In this document: one piece after another, positions 36,800-46,100 of the stretch
Position numbering within the stretch: the first letter of the stretch is position 1
How the letters are laid out: each line of letters opens with the position of its first letter
Assembly: GCA_019244235.1 (NCBI GenBank)
Contig: JAFASY010000217.1
Coordinates: 1-59,465 of the forward strand
Reading direction: 5' to 3'
Source: Chroococcidiopsidaceae cyanobacterium CP_BM_ER_R8_30
GTDB lineage: Bacteria; Cyanobacteriota; Cyanobacteriia; Cyanobacteriales; Chroococcidiopsidaceae
Length of the DNA: 59,465 bases
Notes under the pieces: model-generated
The model's database searches: none
What the model saw: the letters and a program-made list of their open reading frames with translations, nothing else
Told to the model about the DNA's origin: nothing
Program-made: the position numbers and the translations under genes

Positions 36800-37195
36800 T
36801 CACCCCTTCACTTCCTCGCTGAGCAGTTCCTTCAAAATAGAGCCGCCGTTGTTCATCGGACCTGATGCTGCAGTGGCGGCAGCCAACTCCGCCACCTTCT
36901 GCAGCTCCTGCCAACTTGCACCAGCACGCCGGGCAGCAAGGGCGTGAAACTTGGCAGCAGGGCTTCCAGCGTGCAACAGCATGCCATATAGGAGCAGCTG
37001 TGTCGTTTTGATGTCGAAAACATCGGAGTAGAAGGCGTGGGCGCGTTGTTGTTCGGCAAGGCGCAGAGACTCCGGATCGATCTGGGCAATCGAATCGAAC
37101 TTGGCTCCTGGTAGTGGTGGCATCGACCCGAACAGCTTGACATAGCTGTCGCGGAAAGCAGCAAGGTCTGGGGGTAATTGGTCGGTTGTAGTCAT
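36800..37195 (-). CDS. Carboxymuconolactone decarboxylase (CMD)-family protein
   Basis: 131 aa, helical. FDIKTTQLLLYGMLLHAGSP and HALAARRAGASWQELQKVAE are the CMD/AhpD-like core. The CxxC pair of peroxidase-type AhpD is missing, so it is closer to the lactone-decarboxylase subgroup without redox Cys. In context with dienelactone hydrolase and aldehyde dehydrogenase it suggests ring-cleavage or related chemistry. Start ATG 37193-37195; 33 bp downstream of the SnoaL-like gene. Confidence 0.8.
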   Translation of the reverse strand: MTTTDQLPPDLAAFRDSYVKLFGSMPPLPGAKFDSIAQIDPESLRLAEQQRAHAFYSDVFDIKTTQLLLYGMLLHAGSPAAKFHALAARRAGASWQELQKVAELAAATAASGPMNNGGSILKELLSEEVKG

Positions 37196-37228
37196 GACTT
37201 GTCTTCCTTCAGTTCTGTGTAAGCTTGT

Positions 37229-37636
37229 CTATGAATTGGTTACAGGCAAAACATCCATGACCATGCGAAAGTCATAGACCTTAGTCCCTCGACGACGTAG
37301 AATACTGGCGCACGGTAGCATGATTTGTGAGTTATCTTTGCGCGTAAAAGTCACTTCTGCCTCAAACACGGCTGAATTATCGCCAAGCCATAGTCCCACA
37401 TTGCAATGACTGATGGCTTGTAAGTTGGCATAAAAGTCAGTGAGTAACTGATTGATAGCTGCTTTCCCTTGAGCGGGAGGATTGTTGGCAAAGCGAAACT
37501 GTCCATCTTCGGTGTAGTGCTGCGTCACTTTTTCGGGCTGCAAGGTATCGACATCCTGAAAGTAAGCCCAAACCCACTCAGCGGTAATTTCTTTGCCCAT
37601 CCCTTGAGGAACGATACCTTCTGCAATCACTGTCAA
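37229..37636 (-). CDS. NTF2/SnoaL-like protein
   Basis: 135 aa. EWVWAYFQDVDTLQPEKVTQ, HYTEDGQFRFANNPPAQGKA and AINQLLTDFYANL make up the cone-like alpha+beta barrel of SnoaL-like/NTF2 proteins. The C-terminus (VYDFRMVMDVLPV) is the last strand and helix. Members are small isomerases, hydrolases or ligand binders; this one has no obvious catalytic signature. Lies 10 bp downstream of the alpha/beta hydrolase gene, in the same operon. Confidence 0.75.
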   Translation of the reverse strand: MTVIAEGIVPQGMGKEITAEWVWAYFQDVDTLQPEKVTQHYTEDGQFRFANNPPAQGKAAINQLLTDFYANLQAISHCNVGLWLGDNSAVFEAEVTFTRKDNSQIMLPCASILRRRGTKVYDFRMVMDVLPVTNS

Positions 37637-37646
37637 ATCTCCTTGT

Positions 37647-38540
37647 TCAAGACCTTAGCGCAGTCGGATGCTGCACGTCATGAAAAAATGCAATGAGTTG
37701 CTTTGCCAGATAATTCGGACGTTCATCTGCAACAAAATGTCCGCACTGTTCAATAGCTCCCCCACGAACGTCAAGAGCCACGTTTTGCAACATCATCTTG
37801 ACGCGATCGCCCAAGCTGCGGTCACCACCGAGGGCTAGGATGGGAGTTTTAAGCTTATTTTGTGCTAATGGTTCAGTTTGTGCAATCGACTCAAATACCG
37901 CTCGATAAACGCCTAATGCTCCGCTTACACCTTTTTGAGCGGCAAACGAGCGCATGTATTCATTAATGACATCTGGAGCAATCGCACTGGACCTGTGACA
38001 GTAGGTGTTGTAAAAGTAGGTGAGGAATTCTCGCTCATGTCCTTTAATTATCGTTTCGGGTAGATTTTGGGCGAGTGCAAATGTCCACCACCACAAGCCA
38101 CCCGCTGGCGTTGCTTCTGGAGTAAATTGAAAGACTTGTTGGAGAACGTGAGACAGCAATACAGGTTCTTCTAAATACGTCAAGCTCAACACCTGCTCGG
38201 AATATTGAGCGGCGTAAAGTAGCGCTGGCGGTGCACCCATATCATGCGCTACTAGGTGCAGTTGTCGCAAGCCCAGTTGCACGACGAGTTGACGAAAATC
38301 TTCTACCAATGTCCGCGCATCATAGCCATTGTCGGGCTTGTCTGAGTCACCATAGCCACGCATATCGGGGGCAATCACAGTATAGTGTTGGGCTAAGGTG
38401 GGCATGAGCTTGCGCCAGCAATACCACGTCTCCAAAAAGCCGTGCCACAACAATACCGGCGTGCCTGTACCACCAATAACGTAATGTAACCTGATGTCAT
38501 TAGCTTGAATGGTTTGATGCGAGAACCTTTCATCGTTCAT
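37647..38540 (-). CDS. Alpha/beta hydrolase (epoxide hydrolase/dehalogenase-like)
   Basis: 297 aa. GTGTPVLLWHGFLETWYCWR holds the HG oxyanion loop, VIAPDMRGYGDSDKP is the DxRGxGxS signature, and LHLVAHDMGAPPALLYA has Asp as nucleophile (HDMG), which is typical of epoxide hydrolases and haloalkane dehalogenases rather than esterases. The C-terminal IEQCGHFVADERP gives the His. Start overlaps the stop of the WrbA-like gene by 4 bp (ATGA), so translation is coupled. Confidence 0.85.
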   Translation of the reverse strand: MNDERFSHQTIQANDIRLHYVIGGTGTPVLLWHGFLETWYCWRKLMPTLAQHYTVIAPDMRGYGDSDKPDNGYDARTLVEDFRQLVVQLGLRQLHLVAHDMGAPPALLYAAQYSEQVLSLTYLEEPVLLSHVLQQVFQFTPEATPAGGLWWWTFALAQNLPETIIKGHEREFLTYFYNTYCHRSSAIAPDVINEYMRSFAAQKGVSGALGVYRAVFESIAQTEPLAQNKLKTPILALGGDRSLGDRVKMMLQNVALDVRGGAIEQCGHFVADERPNYLAKQLIAFFHDVQHPTALRS

Positions 38541-39205
38541 CTCGGTACCCCCTGGGGTTGTACTCCCTCCATCCGAACGCGTGTCTCTCGCATGGCGGGC
38601 GGAGGTGCGATGTTGCCTTGAGCTATGAGCTTCGCTCCCCGCAAGGCTGAAGCAACGCGAGCAATGTTGGCACCATGGTGGAAGGCGGCTTCAAGCCCTT
38701 CTGAGTCCATCTCATCTGGTGTGGCGGGCTCCATCTGCAACCCACCCGTCCGCAGGTGTGGACCCCAGTGCATGCCAGCTATATTGAAGCCAGGAGTTGT
38801 CTTGGGCAGAGTGACGAGTACCATGCCGAGGGAGGCTAAGTTAACGAGCAGACCGAGTTGCGCTAATTCTGCTCCCGCACCGCAATTACCATGACCACCA
38901 CCCGTTGTGAAAACGCCGCCGACGCGACCCACCATATCATCGAAGAACCAGCTCGGTTCGCAGATTAAATCAATGAAACGCTTCATTTCCCAGCTCATCA
39001 TTCGCTGGTGTACAGGCGAACCTAAGATCAGGGCATCGCAGTTTTGGAAGTCGGTTCGCTGAACTTCACCAACTGACTTGACGACGACCTGGGTGCCCTC
39101 GACCGAGCGCGCACCATCCGCTACGACTTCGGTCATGCGTTTGGTATGACCCTGCATTGAGTGATAAACGATTAGCACGCGGACTTTTCCTTCCAGTCTT
39201 TTCAC
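38537..39205 (-). CDS. WrbA-like flavodoxin-fold NAD(P)H:quinone oxidoreductase
   Basis: 222 aa. VLIVYHSMQGHTKRMTEVVA is the FMN-phosphate loop, CDALILGSPVHQRMMSWEMK the second FMN loop, and VGGVFTTGGGHGNCGAGAEL the third. This is the WrbA/flavodoxin-like quinone reductase pattern; two-electron reduction avoids semiquinone radicals. The C-terminus is longer than usual and ends in a Pro/Gly/Arg-rich tail. First gene of a tight four-gene unit with the hydrolase, SnoaL and CMD genes. Confidence 0.8.
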   Translation of the reverse strand: MKRLEGKVRVLIVYHSMQGHTKRMTEVVADGARSVEGTQVVVKSVGEVQRTDFQNCDALILGSPVHQRMMSWEMKRFIDLICEPSWFFDDMVGRVGGVFTTGGGHGNCGAGAELAQLGLLVNLASLGMVLVTLPKTTPGFNIAGMHWGPHLRTGGLQMEPATPDEMDSEGLEAAFHHGANIARVASALRGAKLIAQGNIAPPPAMRETRVRMEGVQPQGVPR

Positions 39206-39329
39206 GTTTAAATCATCCCTAATCTGTTACTGCATCCTACTGAAGTTCCTTGAGATTCTCGCTTTAACAGAAACGCTGCTCACAAAACGACTTTCACTCT
39301 GAGCCGATGTTTCGAGAAGTGGTTTTCAA

Positions 39330-40043
39330 TCATGTGTGGAGAACTTCTGCCAGAAAATTCGTCATAGCTTGCCAAGAGCGCGCTTCTGCTTGCGGATTGA
39401 ACGCTGCCGCCGGATCGTCCTTGCCGCCAATTCCTTCACCAGTAAAGCTGTGCTTTGCCCCACTATAGGCGGTGAATTCCCAGTTACTGCCTGCTTGACG
39501 CATCTCGTCAAGAAAGTGCGTGACTTGGTCCTGGTTAACTCGCGGATCGGCATCGCCGTGGAGTACGAGAATCTTGGGCTTGATGTTGCCAGGCTGTGCT
39601 GGCAGAGGTGTAGCGAGTTCGCCATGCAAACTGACTACACCCTTGAGTGGGAGACCAGCTCGCGCCATTTCGAGCACGCCACAACCACCGAAGCAGTATC
39701 CGATGGCGGCAACCCGGTTGGCATCACATTCTGGCTGTTGTTGTAACGCCTTGAGCCCCGCTGCCAGTCGCTGCCGAAAAAGCTGACGGTTCTCTACGAA
39801 AGGTTTGATGATTGCTGCCGACTCAACAGGAGGAGTTGGATGCACATTGGGTCCAAAGACATCAAGGGCAAAGGCAGCATACCCTAACTCAGCCACCCGC
39901 TCCGCTCGGCGTTTGACTCCCTCATCTAGTCCCAACCAAGTATGAACGAGCAGCACTCCTGGCGCTTGTTCGCGCTCGTGAGGGGGTATGAAATAGCCCT
40001 CCAGAGGCTGTGTTGCGTCTACATAAGCGATCTTGCGTCCCAT
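39330..40043 (-). CDS. Dienelactone hydrolase family protein
   Basis: 237 aa. RVAAIGYCFGGCGVLEMARA carries the nucleophilic Cys (GYCFGG), ILVLHGDADPRVNQDQV the Asp, and YSGAKHSFTGEGI the His. This Cys-Asp-His triad is that of dienelactone hydrolases, which open lactones in aromatic ring degradation; many relatives hydrolyse other esters. Start ATG 40041-40043, 9 bp after the aldehyde dehydrogenase gene ends, so they form one operon. Confidence 0.87.
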   Translation of the reverse strand: MGRKIAYVDATQPLEGYFIPPHEREQAPGVLLVHTWLGLDEGVKRRAERVAELGYAAFALDVFGPNVHPTPPVESAAIIKPFVENRQLFRQRLAAGLKALQQQPECDANRVAAIGYCFGGCGVLEMARAGLPLKGVVSLHGELATPLPAQPGNIKPKILVLHGDADPRVNQDQVTHFLDEMRQAGSNWEFTAYSGAKHSFTGEGIGGKDDPAAAFNPQAEARSWQAMTNFLAEVLHT

Positions 40044-40052
40044 GTTGCCTCC

Positions 40053-41519
40053 CTAGTGTTCGAGAGGAATGCGTGAGGGCTGCTCGGAGACAGTGAACCA
40101 TCGCCACTGGGTATACTCATCCCAGTTAACGTAGCTGCCGTAACGTCCGCCATTGCCAGATAATTTCACCCCACCAAAGGGAACATAGGCACTGTCATCG
40201 GTGGAGCGGTCATTGATATGCACCATGCCTGTCTGCAGTTGTTCGGCAATTCGAGTTGCCCGCACCTGTGACCCCAATACGGCTGCCGAGAGCCCGTAGG
40301 GCGTATCATTAGCCATTTGGATCGCCTCAGAGTCGGTGTCGAAGGCTGTAATCGCCGCAATCGGACCAAAGATTTCCTGCTCCCACACCTGCATACCGGG
40401 TCTGACACCGCTAAGTACTGTGGGATAGAAGAAAGGACCATTGAACTTTCCGCCTAGATGCAGCTTAGCTCCCTTTGCTACCGCGTCTTTGACAATCTCA
40501 TCCTGGCGGTTGACTTCCTTGGGTTGAATCATTGGACCGTAGAAGGCATGGGGATTTGTCACAGGATTATCAACCACGAGTTGGCTAGCTGCTGCCACGA
40601 AACGATTAATGTATTCATCGATTAAACTGCGATGGATCAAATGGCGTCCAGCCGTCATACATGACTGTCCACCAAAGTAAAAGGTGCTATACACAGCAGT
40701 AGAAACCACCGCGTCTAGATCGGCAACGTCATCGAGGACAACAAATGGATTCTTACCACTACCACTGATCGAGACTTTTTTCAGGGAGCGACTTGCTGTT
40801 TCGGCAATCCGCTGACCTGCCGCTGACGAACCCGTGAAGTGAACCATGGAAATATTGGGGTTGGTCTCGAACGCTTCCGCTTCTTTGCCTCTTGCTGGAA
40901 TCACATGCAACAGTCCGCTGGGCAGCCCCGCCTCTTCAAACAGCCGTGCAAAGACGAAACCGCCACAGACGATGGAATTAGGATGGGGTTTAAGCAGGAC
41001 GGCATTGCCTGTGGCGAGTGCGGGGGCGATAACGCGTGCCGTTAGCAACAGCGGGACATTCGATGGTGTCATCGCCGCGACAACCCCGTAGGGAACCCGC
41101 ACTGCATAGCTCATCCGATGGGCTCGATCCGCTAGGAGTGCCCCGTAGTGTTGGGTGGGATAGGATGCTGCCTCCAAAAACTCGTCGGAGCAGAAATTGA
41201 TTTCAAACTGCGCCTTGGAACGGGTAGCACCAATTTCCTGCATCGTCCAGTTGCAGATTTCATCTGCATAATCGCGCCACAGAGCTTCCGCCCGGATGAA
41301 GAGTGCCCGCTTCTCCTCAGGTGGAACTCGCATCCATTCCTTTTGAGCAGCGGCTGCTACCTTGGCGGCCTCAGAGATTGTTTCAGCCGCACCCAGAGCT
41401 ACTTGTGCCAGCGTCTTGCCAGTCGCCGGTTCAATGATATCTGTGTTCTGGACTCCCTCTCGCCAGCCGTTGCTGTAGAGTTTACCGTTCATTTCGTTCC
41501 AGTTCAACAGGTTTGCCAT
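40053..41519 (-). CDS. Aldehyde dehydrogenase (benzaldehyde-dehydrogenase-like)
   Basis: 488 aa, full length. Landmarks: YAVRVPYGVVAAMTPSNVPL, NAVLLKPHPNSIVCGG, MVHFTGSSAAGQRIAETASR, the general-base Glu replaced region KVSISGSGKNPFVVLDDVAD (the usual LELGGK is SISGSGK here), the nucleophilic Cys in YFGGQSCMTAGRHLIHR, and WEQEIFGPIAAITAFD. The change at the usual Glu position is worth noting. It would oxidise an aldehyde with NAD(P). First intact gene after the regulatory pair on this strand; a repeat region and pseudogenes separate them. Confidence 0.87.
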   Translation of the reverse strand: MANLLNWNEMNGKLYSNGWREGVQNTDIIEPATGKTLAQVALGAAETISEAAKVAAAAQKEWMRVPPEEKRALFIRAEALWRDYADEICNWTMQEIGATRSKAQFEINFCSDEFLEAASYPTQHYGALLADRAHRMSYAVRVPYGVVAAMTPSNVPLLLTARVIAPALATGNAVLLKPHPNSIVCGGFVFARLFEEAGLPSGLLHVIPARGKEAEAFETNPNISMVHFTGSSAAGQRIAETASRSLKKVSISGSGKNPFVVLDDVADLDAVVSTAVYSTFYFGGQSCMTAGRHLIHRSLIDEYINRFVAAASQLVVDNPVTNPHAFYGPMIQPKEVNRQDEIVKDAVAKGAKLHLGGKFNGPFFYPTVLSGVRPGMQVWEQEIFGPIAAITAFDTDSEAIQMANDTPYGLSAAVLGSQVRATRIAEQLQTGMVHINDRSTDDSAYVPFGGVKLSGNGGRYGSYVNWDEYTQWRWFTVSEQPSRIPLEH

Positions 41520-41589
41520 ACTTCGCCATCCTTTAGGTAAGACTACAACTGGTTCGCGTTTTTATTAGGGACTTGCCATTCCTTTTGGA

Positions 41590-41760
41590 GCCACTGCGGA
41601 CGCCAGTCACCTACGGCGGGAGACCCGCCTGCAGTGCTGGCTCGTCTTGGGGTTTCACGCCAGTCGCCTCAAGTCGGGAAACCCCTTCGGGAACGCAAAG
41701 GTCGCCTACGGAGGGAGACCCTCCAAAGAGCGCTGTCTCACCGCCCACGGCGCTGGCTCC
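41590..41760. repeat. Cyanobacterial GTCGCCTACGG-type repeat block
   Basis: Contains two near-identical hairpins, GGCGGG-AGA-CCCGCC (41615-41629) and GGAGGG-AGA-CCCTCC (41710-41724), each preceded by CACCTACGG or CGCCTACGG, plus GGGAAACCCCTTCGGGAACGC. This repeat style is dispersed in cyanobacterial intergenic DNA. It lies between the aldehyde dehydrogenase start and the NmrA remnant, in the likely promoter area. Confidence 0.6.
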
Positions 41761-41793
41761 CCAAGTGGAGCAAGTGGCATGAGTTAGTTGGCA

Positions 41794-42122
41794 TCAAGCC
41801 GCTGTGTTCGGCTTAGCACCTGACCAGCCATGGCGGCGGAGGTAATCCTCAAAAGTGGTAAGCTCTGGGTATTCCTGGCGTAGTGCGGCAATATCAGCTT
41901 CATAACCCACGTTGTTGAACCACTTATTCATAACCGTGATTTCTTCGCCCATGGCTTGCTGGAACTGATCCCACGGCATCTGATGTAGTCAACTTGCCGA
42001 CCAATGACGCGGCTAAACGTTTGGGCAACCTGTAGCATAGTTAATTCATCTCCCGCTAGGTCAACCTCGCGACCAAGCCACTTCTCCGGGTGTTCCAAGG
42101 CGATTACGCAGAAAGCGCCAAG
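41794..42122 (-). pseudogene. NmrA-family C-terminal fragment, frameshifted
   Basis: ALEHPEKWLGREVDLAGDEL, TMLQVAQTFSRVIGRQVDYI in one frame, then PWDQFQQAMGEEITVMNKWF, NNVGYEADIAALRQEYPELT, TFEDYLRRHGW in another. This is clearly homologous to residues about 195-290 of NmrA protein (1) at 33608-34483 (for example WIGREVDLAGDEATLPQLAQ). The Rossmann half is missing and there is a frameshift near 41980. At its upstream edge it is fused to a DsbA-type fragment. Confidence 0.75.
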
Positions 42123-42354
42123 AATCGAGGCATGTTGATGACTGAGATTGAGTGCGTATTCCACAAGTGAGCTATCATCTAAGGCTTGCTGGTGTTCAAA
42201 GAGCATGTTGTGCATTTGCCAAAACTTGCCTTGATCGGTCGCAACCTCGGGAGCTTCGGCAGCACTCCAGTGCTTGAGCGTGAAGCTGTGTCAGTGGAAA
42301 GTGTCGAAACCCGAAGCACAATTGCTTGTCAAGCTGATACTGAATCTGTAACTC
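42123..42354 (-). pseudogene. DsbA/thioredoxin-like fragment fused to NmrA remnant
   Basis: The frame reads ELQIQYQLDKQLCFGFRHFP, LTQLHAQALE, then after a frameshift AAEAPEVATDQGKFWQMHNM, LFEHQQALDDSSLVEYALNL. These segments (FRHFPLTQ...AAEAA...GKFWxMHxxLFxxQ) are the middle of DSBA-like thioredoxin-fold proteins. The CxxC active site and the C-terminal part are gone. The open frame 41928-42215 joins this fragment to the NmrA one, so it is a chance fusion. Confidence 0.65.
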
Positions 42355-42357
42355 TTA

Positions 42358-42474
42358 AATTCATACGCTTACTGTAGGAATTTTGCTTGGCTTTGTCGCT
42401 AGTCTTTCTCTCAGTCTTGCCACTGAACTGACTGCCAGATTTTAACTACCATAAGTCGATAGGGTCTCGACCCT
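42358..42474. repeat. Duplicated noncoding block, copy B
   Basis: Gapless match to 35728-35844 (about 82% over 110 positions). It lies immediately upstream of the DsbA/NmrA remnant on the minus strand and downstream of the response-regulator gene, mirroring the position of copy A upstream of NmrA (2). Shared runs include GCTTACTGTAGG and TTTGTCGCTAGTCTTTCT-like text. Confidence 0.7.
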
Positions 42475-42565
42475 AACTTTTGGTTAGGTGAGCCATTCAA
42501 AGCGAGCTTTGAGCAGCAACAAGCCAACTTTGTGCTACTGCTGTCTGCTGCTACGGGCGAAACTT

Positions 42566-43198
42566 TTACAAGGTGATGATGCCGCGCTTCAGGGCTAAGA
42601 TAACGGCTTCAGTCCGATCGCTCACCTGCAACTTGGAAAGAATGTTATTGACGTGAAACTTAACTGTACCTTCGCTGATTCCCAAGACCGCTGCAATTCC
42701 TTGATTCGTTCGACCTGTTGCGATCAAGCGCACGACTTCGCATTCTCGTTCAGTCAAAGTAGGCAAGTTCAAGCGTTGAAAGAACTTGGCGCTGATTTGG
42801 GGCGGAATGAAGGACTCTCCAGCGTAAACCGCCCGGACACAGTTGAGCAAGTCCTGATGCGGCGCATCTTTGAGCAAATAGGCTTTCGCCCCGGCATGGA
42901 GTCCGCGATAAATATCTTCTTCACTGTCATAAGTTGTCAAAATTACCAACCGTGCCGTGGGAAATTGTTGGCGAATGGCGACGATTGCTTCTACCCCATC
43001 TATCTCTGGCATTTTTAAATCGATCAAGGCGACATCCGGCTGCAGTTGAGCGAACAAGTCGATGGCTTCTCGACCATTGCTGGCTTGCCCGATCACTGTC
43101 ATGTTTTCCTCGGGTCGAATTTCCAGGATGGCTGCAAGTCCTGTCCGCACGACCGGATGGTCATCAGCAATCAGAACGCGGATTGGAGGATTCGGCAT
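42566..43198 (-). CDS. NarL/LuxR-family response regulator
   Basis: 210 aa from ATG 43196-43198; this start overlaps the kinase stop as ATGA, and the longer 233-aa frame is not needed. Receiver: IRVLIADDHPVVRTGLAAIL, phospho-acceptor in DVALIDLKMPEIDGVEAI, VILTTYDSEEDIYRGL, GAKAYLLKDAP. C-terminal HTH: LTERECEVVRLIATGRTNQG, IAAVLGISEGTVKFHVNNIL. Partner of the histidine kinase. The gene cluster downstream on the same strand is its likely regulon. Confidence 0.92.
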   Translation of the reverse strand: MPNPPIRVLIADDHPVVRTGLAAILEIRPEENMTVIGQASNGREAIDLFAQLQPDVALIDLKMPEIDGVEAIVAIRQQFPTARLVILTTYDSEEDIYRGLHAGAKAYLLKDAPHQDLLNCVRAVYAGESFIPPQISAKFFQRLNLPTLTERECEVVRLIATGRTNQGIAAVLGISEGTVKFHVNNILSKLQVSDRTEAVILALKRGIITL

Positions 43199-46100
43199 CA
43201 CGACCTCCGAGTTGGAGCTTGGCTTTGAGGAGACAGTGGCACGGTAATCAGAACTATTGTTCCACAACCAGGTTGGCTGGTGAGGATAAATTCTCCGTTG
43301 ATACAGACAGCCCGCTCTTGCATACTCACTAGCCCAAAGCCTTGTCCTCGAACTGCCGTTGGCTCAAATCCCTGACCATCATCGCGCACGCACAACTCGA
43401 CTGCTTGAGTGCCAAACGTCAATTCAATCACAATTGTGCTGGCTTGAGCATGAGTCAGGGCATTAGTCAGGGCTTCTTGAGCAATGCGCAATAAATGAGT
43501 TTCCACCTCGGGCGCGAGCGCATCGTCTACTCCCTGAATCTGTAATTGAATTTGCACTGAGGTGTTATGAGTCAGGGTTTGCACTAACTGTTCTAGCGCA
43601 CTCCGCAGGTTGGTATTCTCTAGTGCTTGAGGGCGCAATGACCAAACCGAGCGCCGGGCTTCGACTAACCCAGCCCGTGCCAAATCTTGTGCTTGAGCAA
43701 AGAGCGGCTTTACGGGTGCATCTTGAGGGACGATCATCTTGGCGGCTTCGAGTTGAACCACTACGCCAGTAAATGCTTGGGCAAGAACGTCATGGATCTC
43801 GCGTGCCATACGGTTGCGTTCTTCTAGCACGGCAGAGTGACTTGCTTGCTCTGTGAGTTGCATCAGTTGGAGGGCTAATGTGGCTTGATGCCCTAGCGCT
43901 TGCACCAGTTCTAGCTCACTCGGTGCCAAGTCTCTGACTTGAGGCAGACGCACGCCAAATGAGCCGATGAGTTGGTCGCCGAGCCACAAAGGGACGACGA
44001 GAATGGCTTTGACACCTGAGCGGGTTAGATAAGCACAACTTGCTCTGGTAAAAGGTGGGTTTGCCACCTCAATCAAATACGGCTGCCGTTGGTCAGTGCG
44101 AAAGACCCAGCTCTGACTATGCAAGCAGAGCGGCTGAGCTCGGTCAGCATTGAAGCGGGCGGGAAAATTGACTTGACCGTCAGTGTAGCTTAAATGCAGG
44201 GTTGCCGTTTGCAGTAATTCATCAAACAACCATAAGAGACAAGCAGGCGCATTCATCTGCTGGGCAATCACGCTCAAGATATGCCGCAAAAAGCAATCTA
44301 AGTCTGGCTCAGTGGCAAGAGTATCAAGCGTGCTTTTCAAGACATCGTTAGCTTTTGCCAATTCTGCAACTTGTAATTGAGCTGCTTTTTCTTGTTCACG
44401 GATGATCGCGGATTGTTTCGCCTGTTCTGCTAGTTGGGAGAGTCGAATCGCTAAAGATATTTGTTGAGCGAGGGCGTAGCCAAGTTCAATTTGTTGAGTG
44501 GTGAATTGTCGATCGCTCGGAACGAAGATCAACAATGCCCCTATCGTTTCTTCTGCAATCCTTAGCGGAATATTGAGCAGCTTACTCACACCTCGCATCC
44601 TGTAGCGCCATTCTCCAATATCAATACCGATTTGAGCAGAAATGGCGTTATGGACTGGATCGGTTCTGAGGTCTTCAACAATAAAGTGATGTTGACGGTC
44701 ATTCAAACGCTCTTGATGAATCATTTCCTGCGGAATCTGATAGCCGAGCCGACCGGGATGTCCAGGTTGCTCATCGGCAGTCAGCATCTGTCCTTGGTAG
44801 CAAGAAAGCTTAAGGTAAGCACGTTCTCCGTCTGGATGAACCCAATATTCTGTTACAGGGGCATCAAACTGCTCAGCGATAACCCGCAGCATATATCCTA
44901 GGAATTGATTGAGATCTGTTGCAGTGGAGAGCGCACTTACCATTTGCTTGAGGGCAGTGTTGATTTTTGCCTGTTCTGTTGCTCGTGCTTGAGCAGCTTG
45001 TTCTTTTTCGCGGATGATCGCTGCTTGTTTTGCCTCCTCTGCCAGTCGAGTCAGTTGTAGAGCAAGCGTTGCTTGATGCGCCAGCGTTTGCACAAGTTCA
45101 ATTGGTTCTGCACCGGGATGAATCGGGTCACGGAAGCATAACCCCAGAAATCCAAGCGGCTCGTGTCCTAGCAACAAAGGTACACATAAGACACTTTGGT
45201 GTCCCATCTGGAGATGCCACGAGATGGAAAAATCCCAAGCACCTGCCTGAGCCTGATTGGTGTCAATCCATATGACGAAAGATTGGGTAATTTGCTTCCA
45301 AGCGGGGCTGATGTCTGCTGGAATGGGTGTTTGCCAAAGCGCGAAGCGGGAATCGGTGTCAAGATTGACGACTTGCCCATCTTGGACTGTCTGATGCATC
45401 TTCAGCGTATTGGATTGGGAATCGTACAGAAAGATTGATGCATTCGCCGCTTCAGCCTCCTGTGCCGCTTCTAGCAGCACATGGGTGAGAAACTGGTTGA
45501 GGTCATCTTGACCGACCAGTTGGGCAACGGTTCGCTGCAAGACTTGGTTTGCTCTAGCGAATTGTTCCGCCCGATGCTGTGCCGCTTTTTCTTGCTCACG
45601 AGCGATCGCCGCTTGTTTTGCCTGTTCTGCCTTCAACAAGGCTTCTTCTTGTTGCTGACGCTCAATCGCGGCAGCAATACTATCGACCGCGATCGCGAAG
45701 ATTGATTGGTCTAACTCTTCAAATTGCCGTACTTCATGGCAATAATCAAAGCCGAATACTCCCCAAAACTCACCTTGCACCATGATTGGTACCATGAGCA
45801 TTGCCTTGTTGCCCTGGGAATCAAACAACTCGCGCAGCGATGCACATAGGTCAGTACCGAAAAACTGCACCGTCTCGCCTTGAATTAAGCGCTCGTACAA
45901 CTCGGCAAAGTCCTCCCACAACAGAGCGGACTCTAACTCAGGTGTGTGAGTCACCGATGCCTGAATGCCAGGTCGGCACCACTCAGCATTCATTCGCACC
46001 GCAGATTTCCCCGAAACCGGAGCGGTAATGTTTTGCGCTAAGCTACAGCGGTCGGCTCTGGCAGCTTCACCTAAGAGTTGCAAGACATCGGGTAGAACCA

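Noticed and set aside
41573-41816. Two plus-strand ORFs of 60-69 codons between ALDH and NmrA remnant
   Set aside because: They are translations of the repeat block (GTCGCCTACGG units), not genes.
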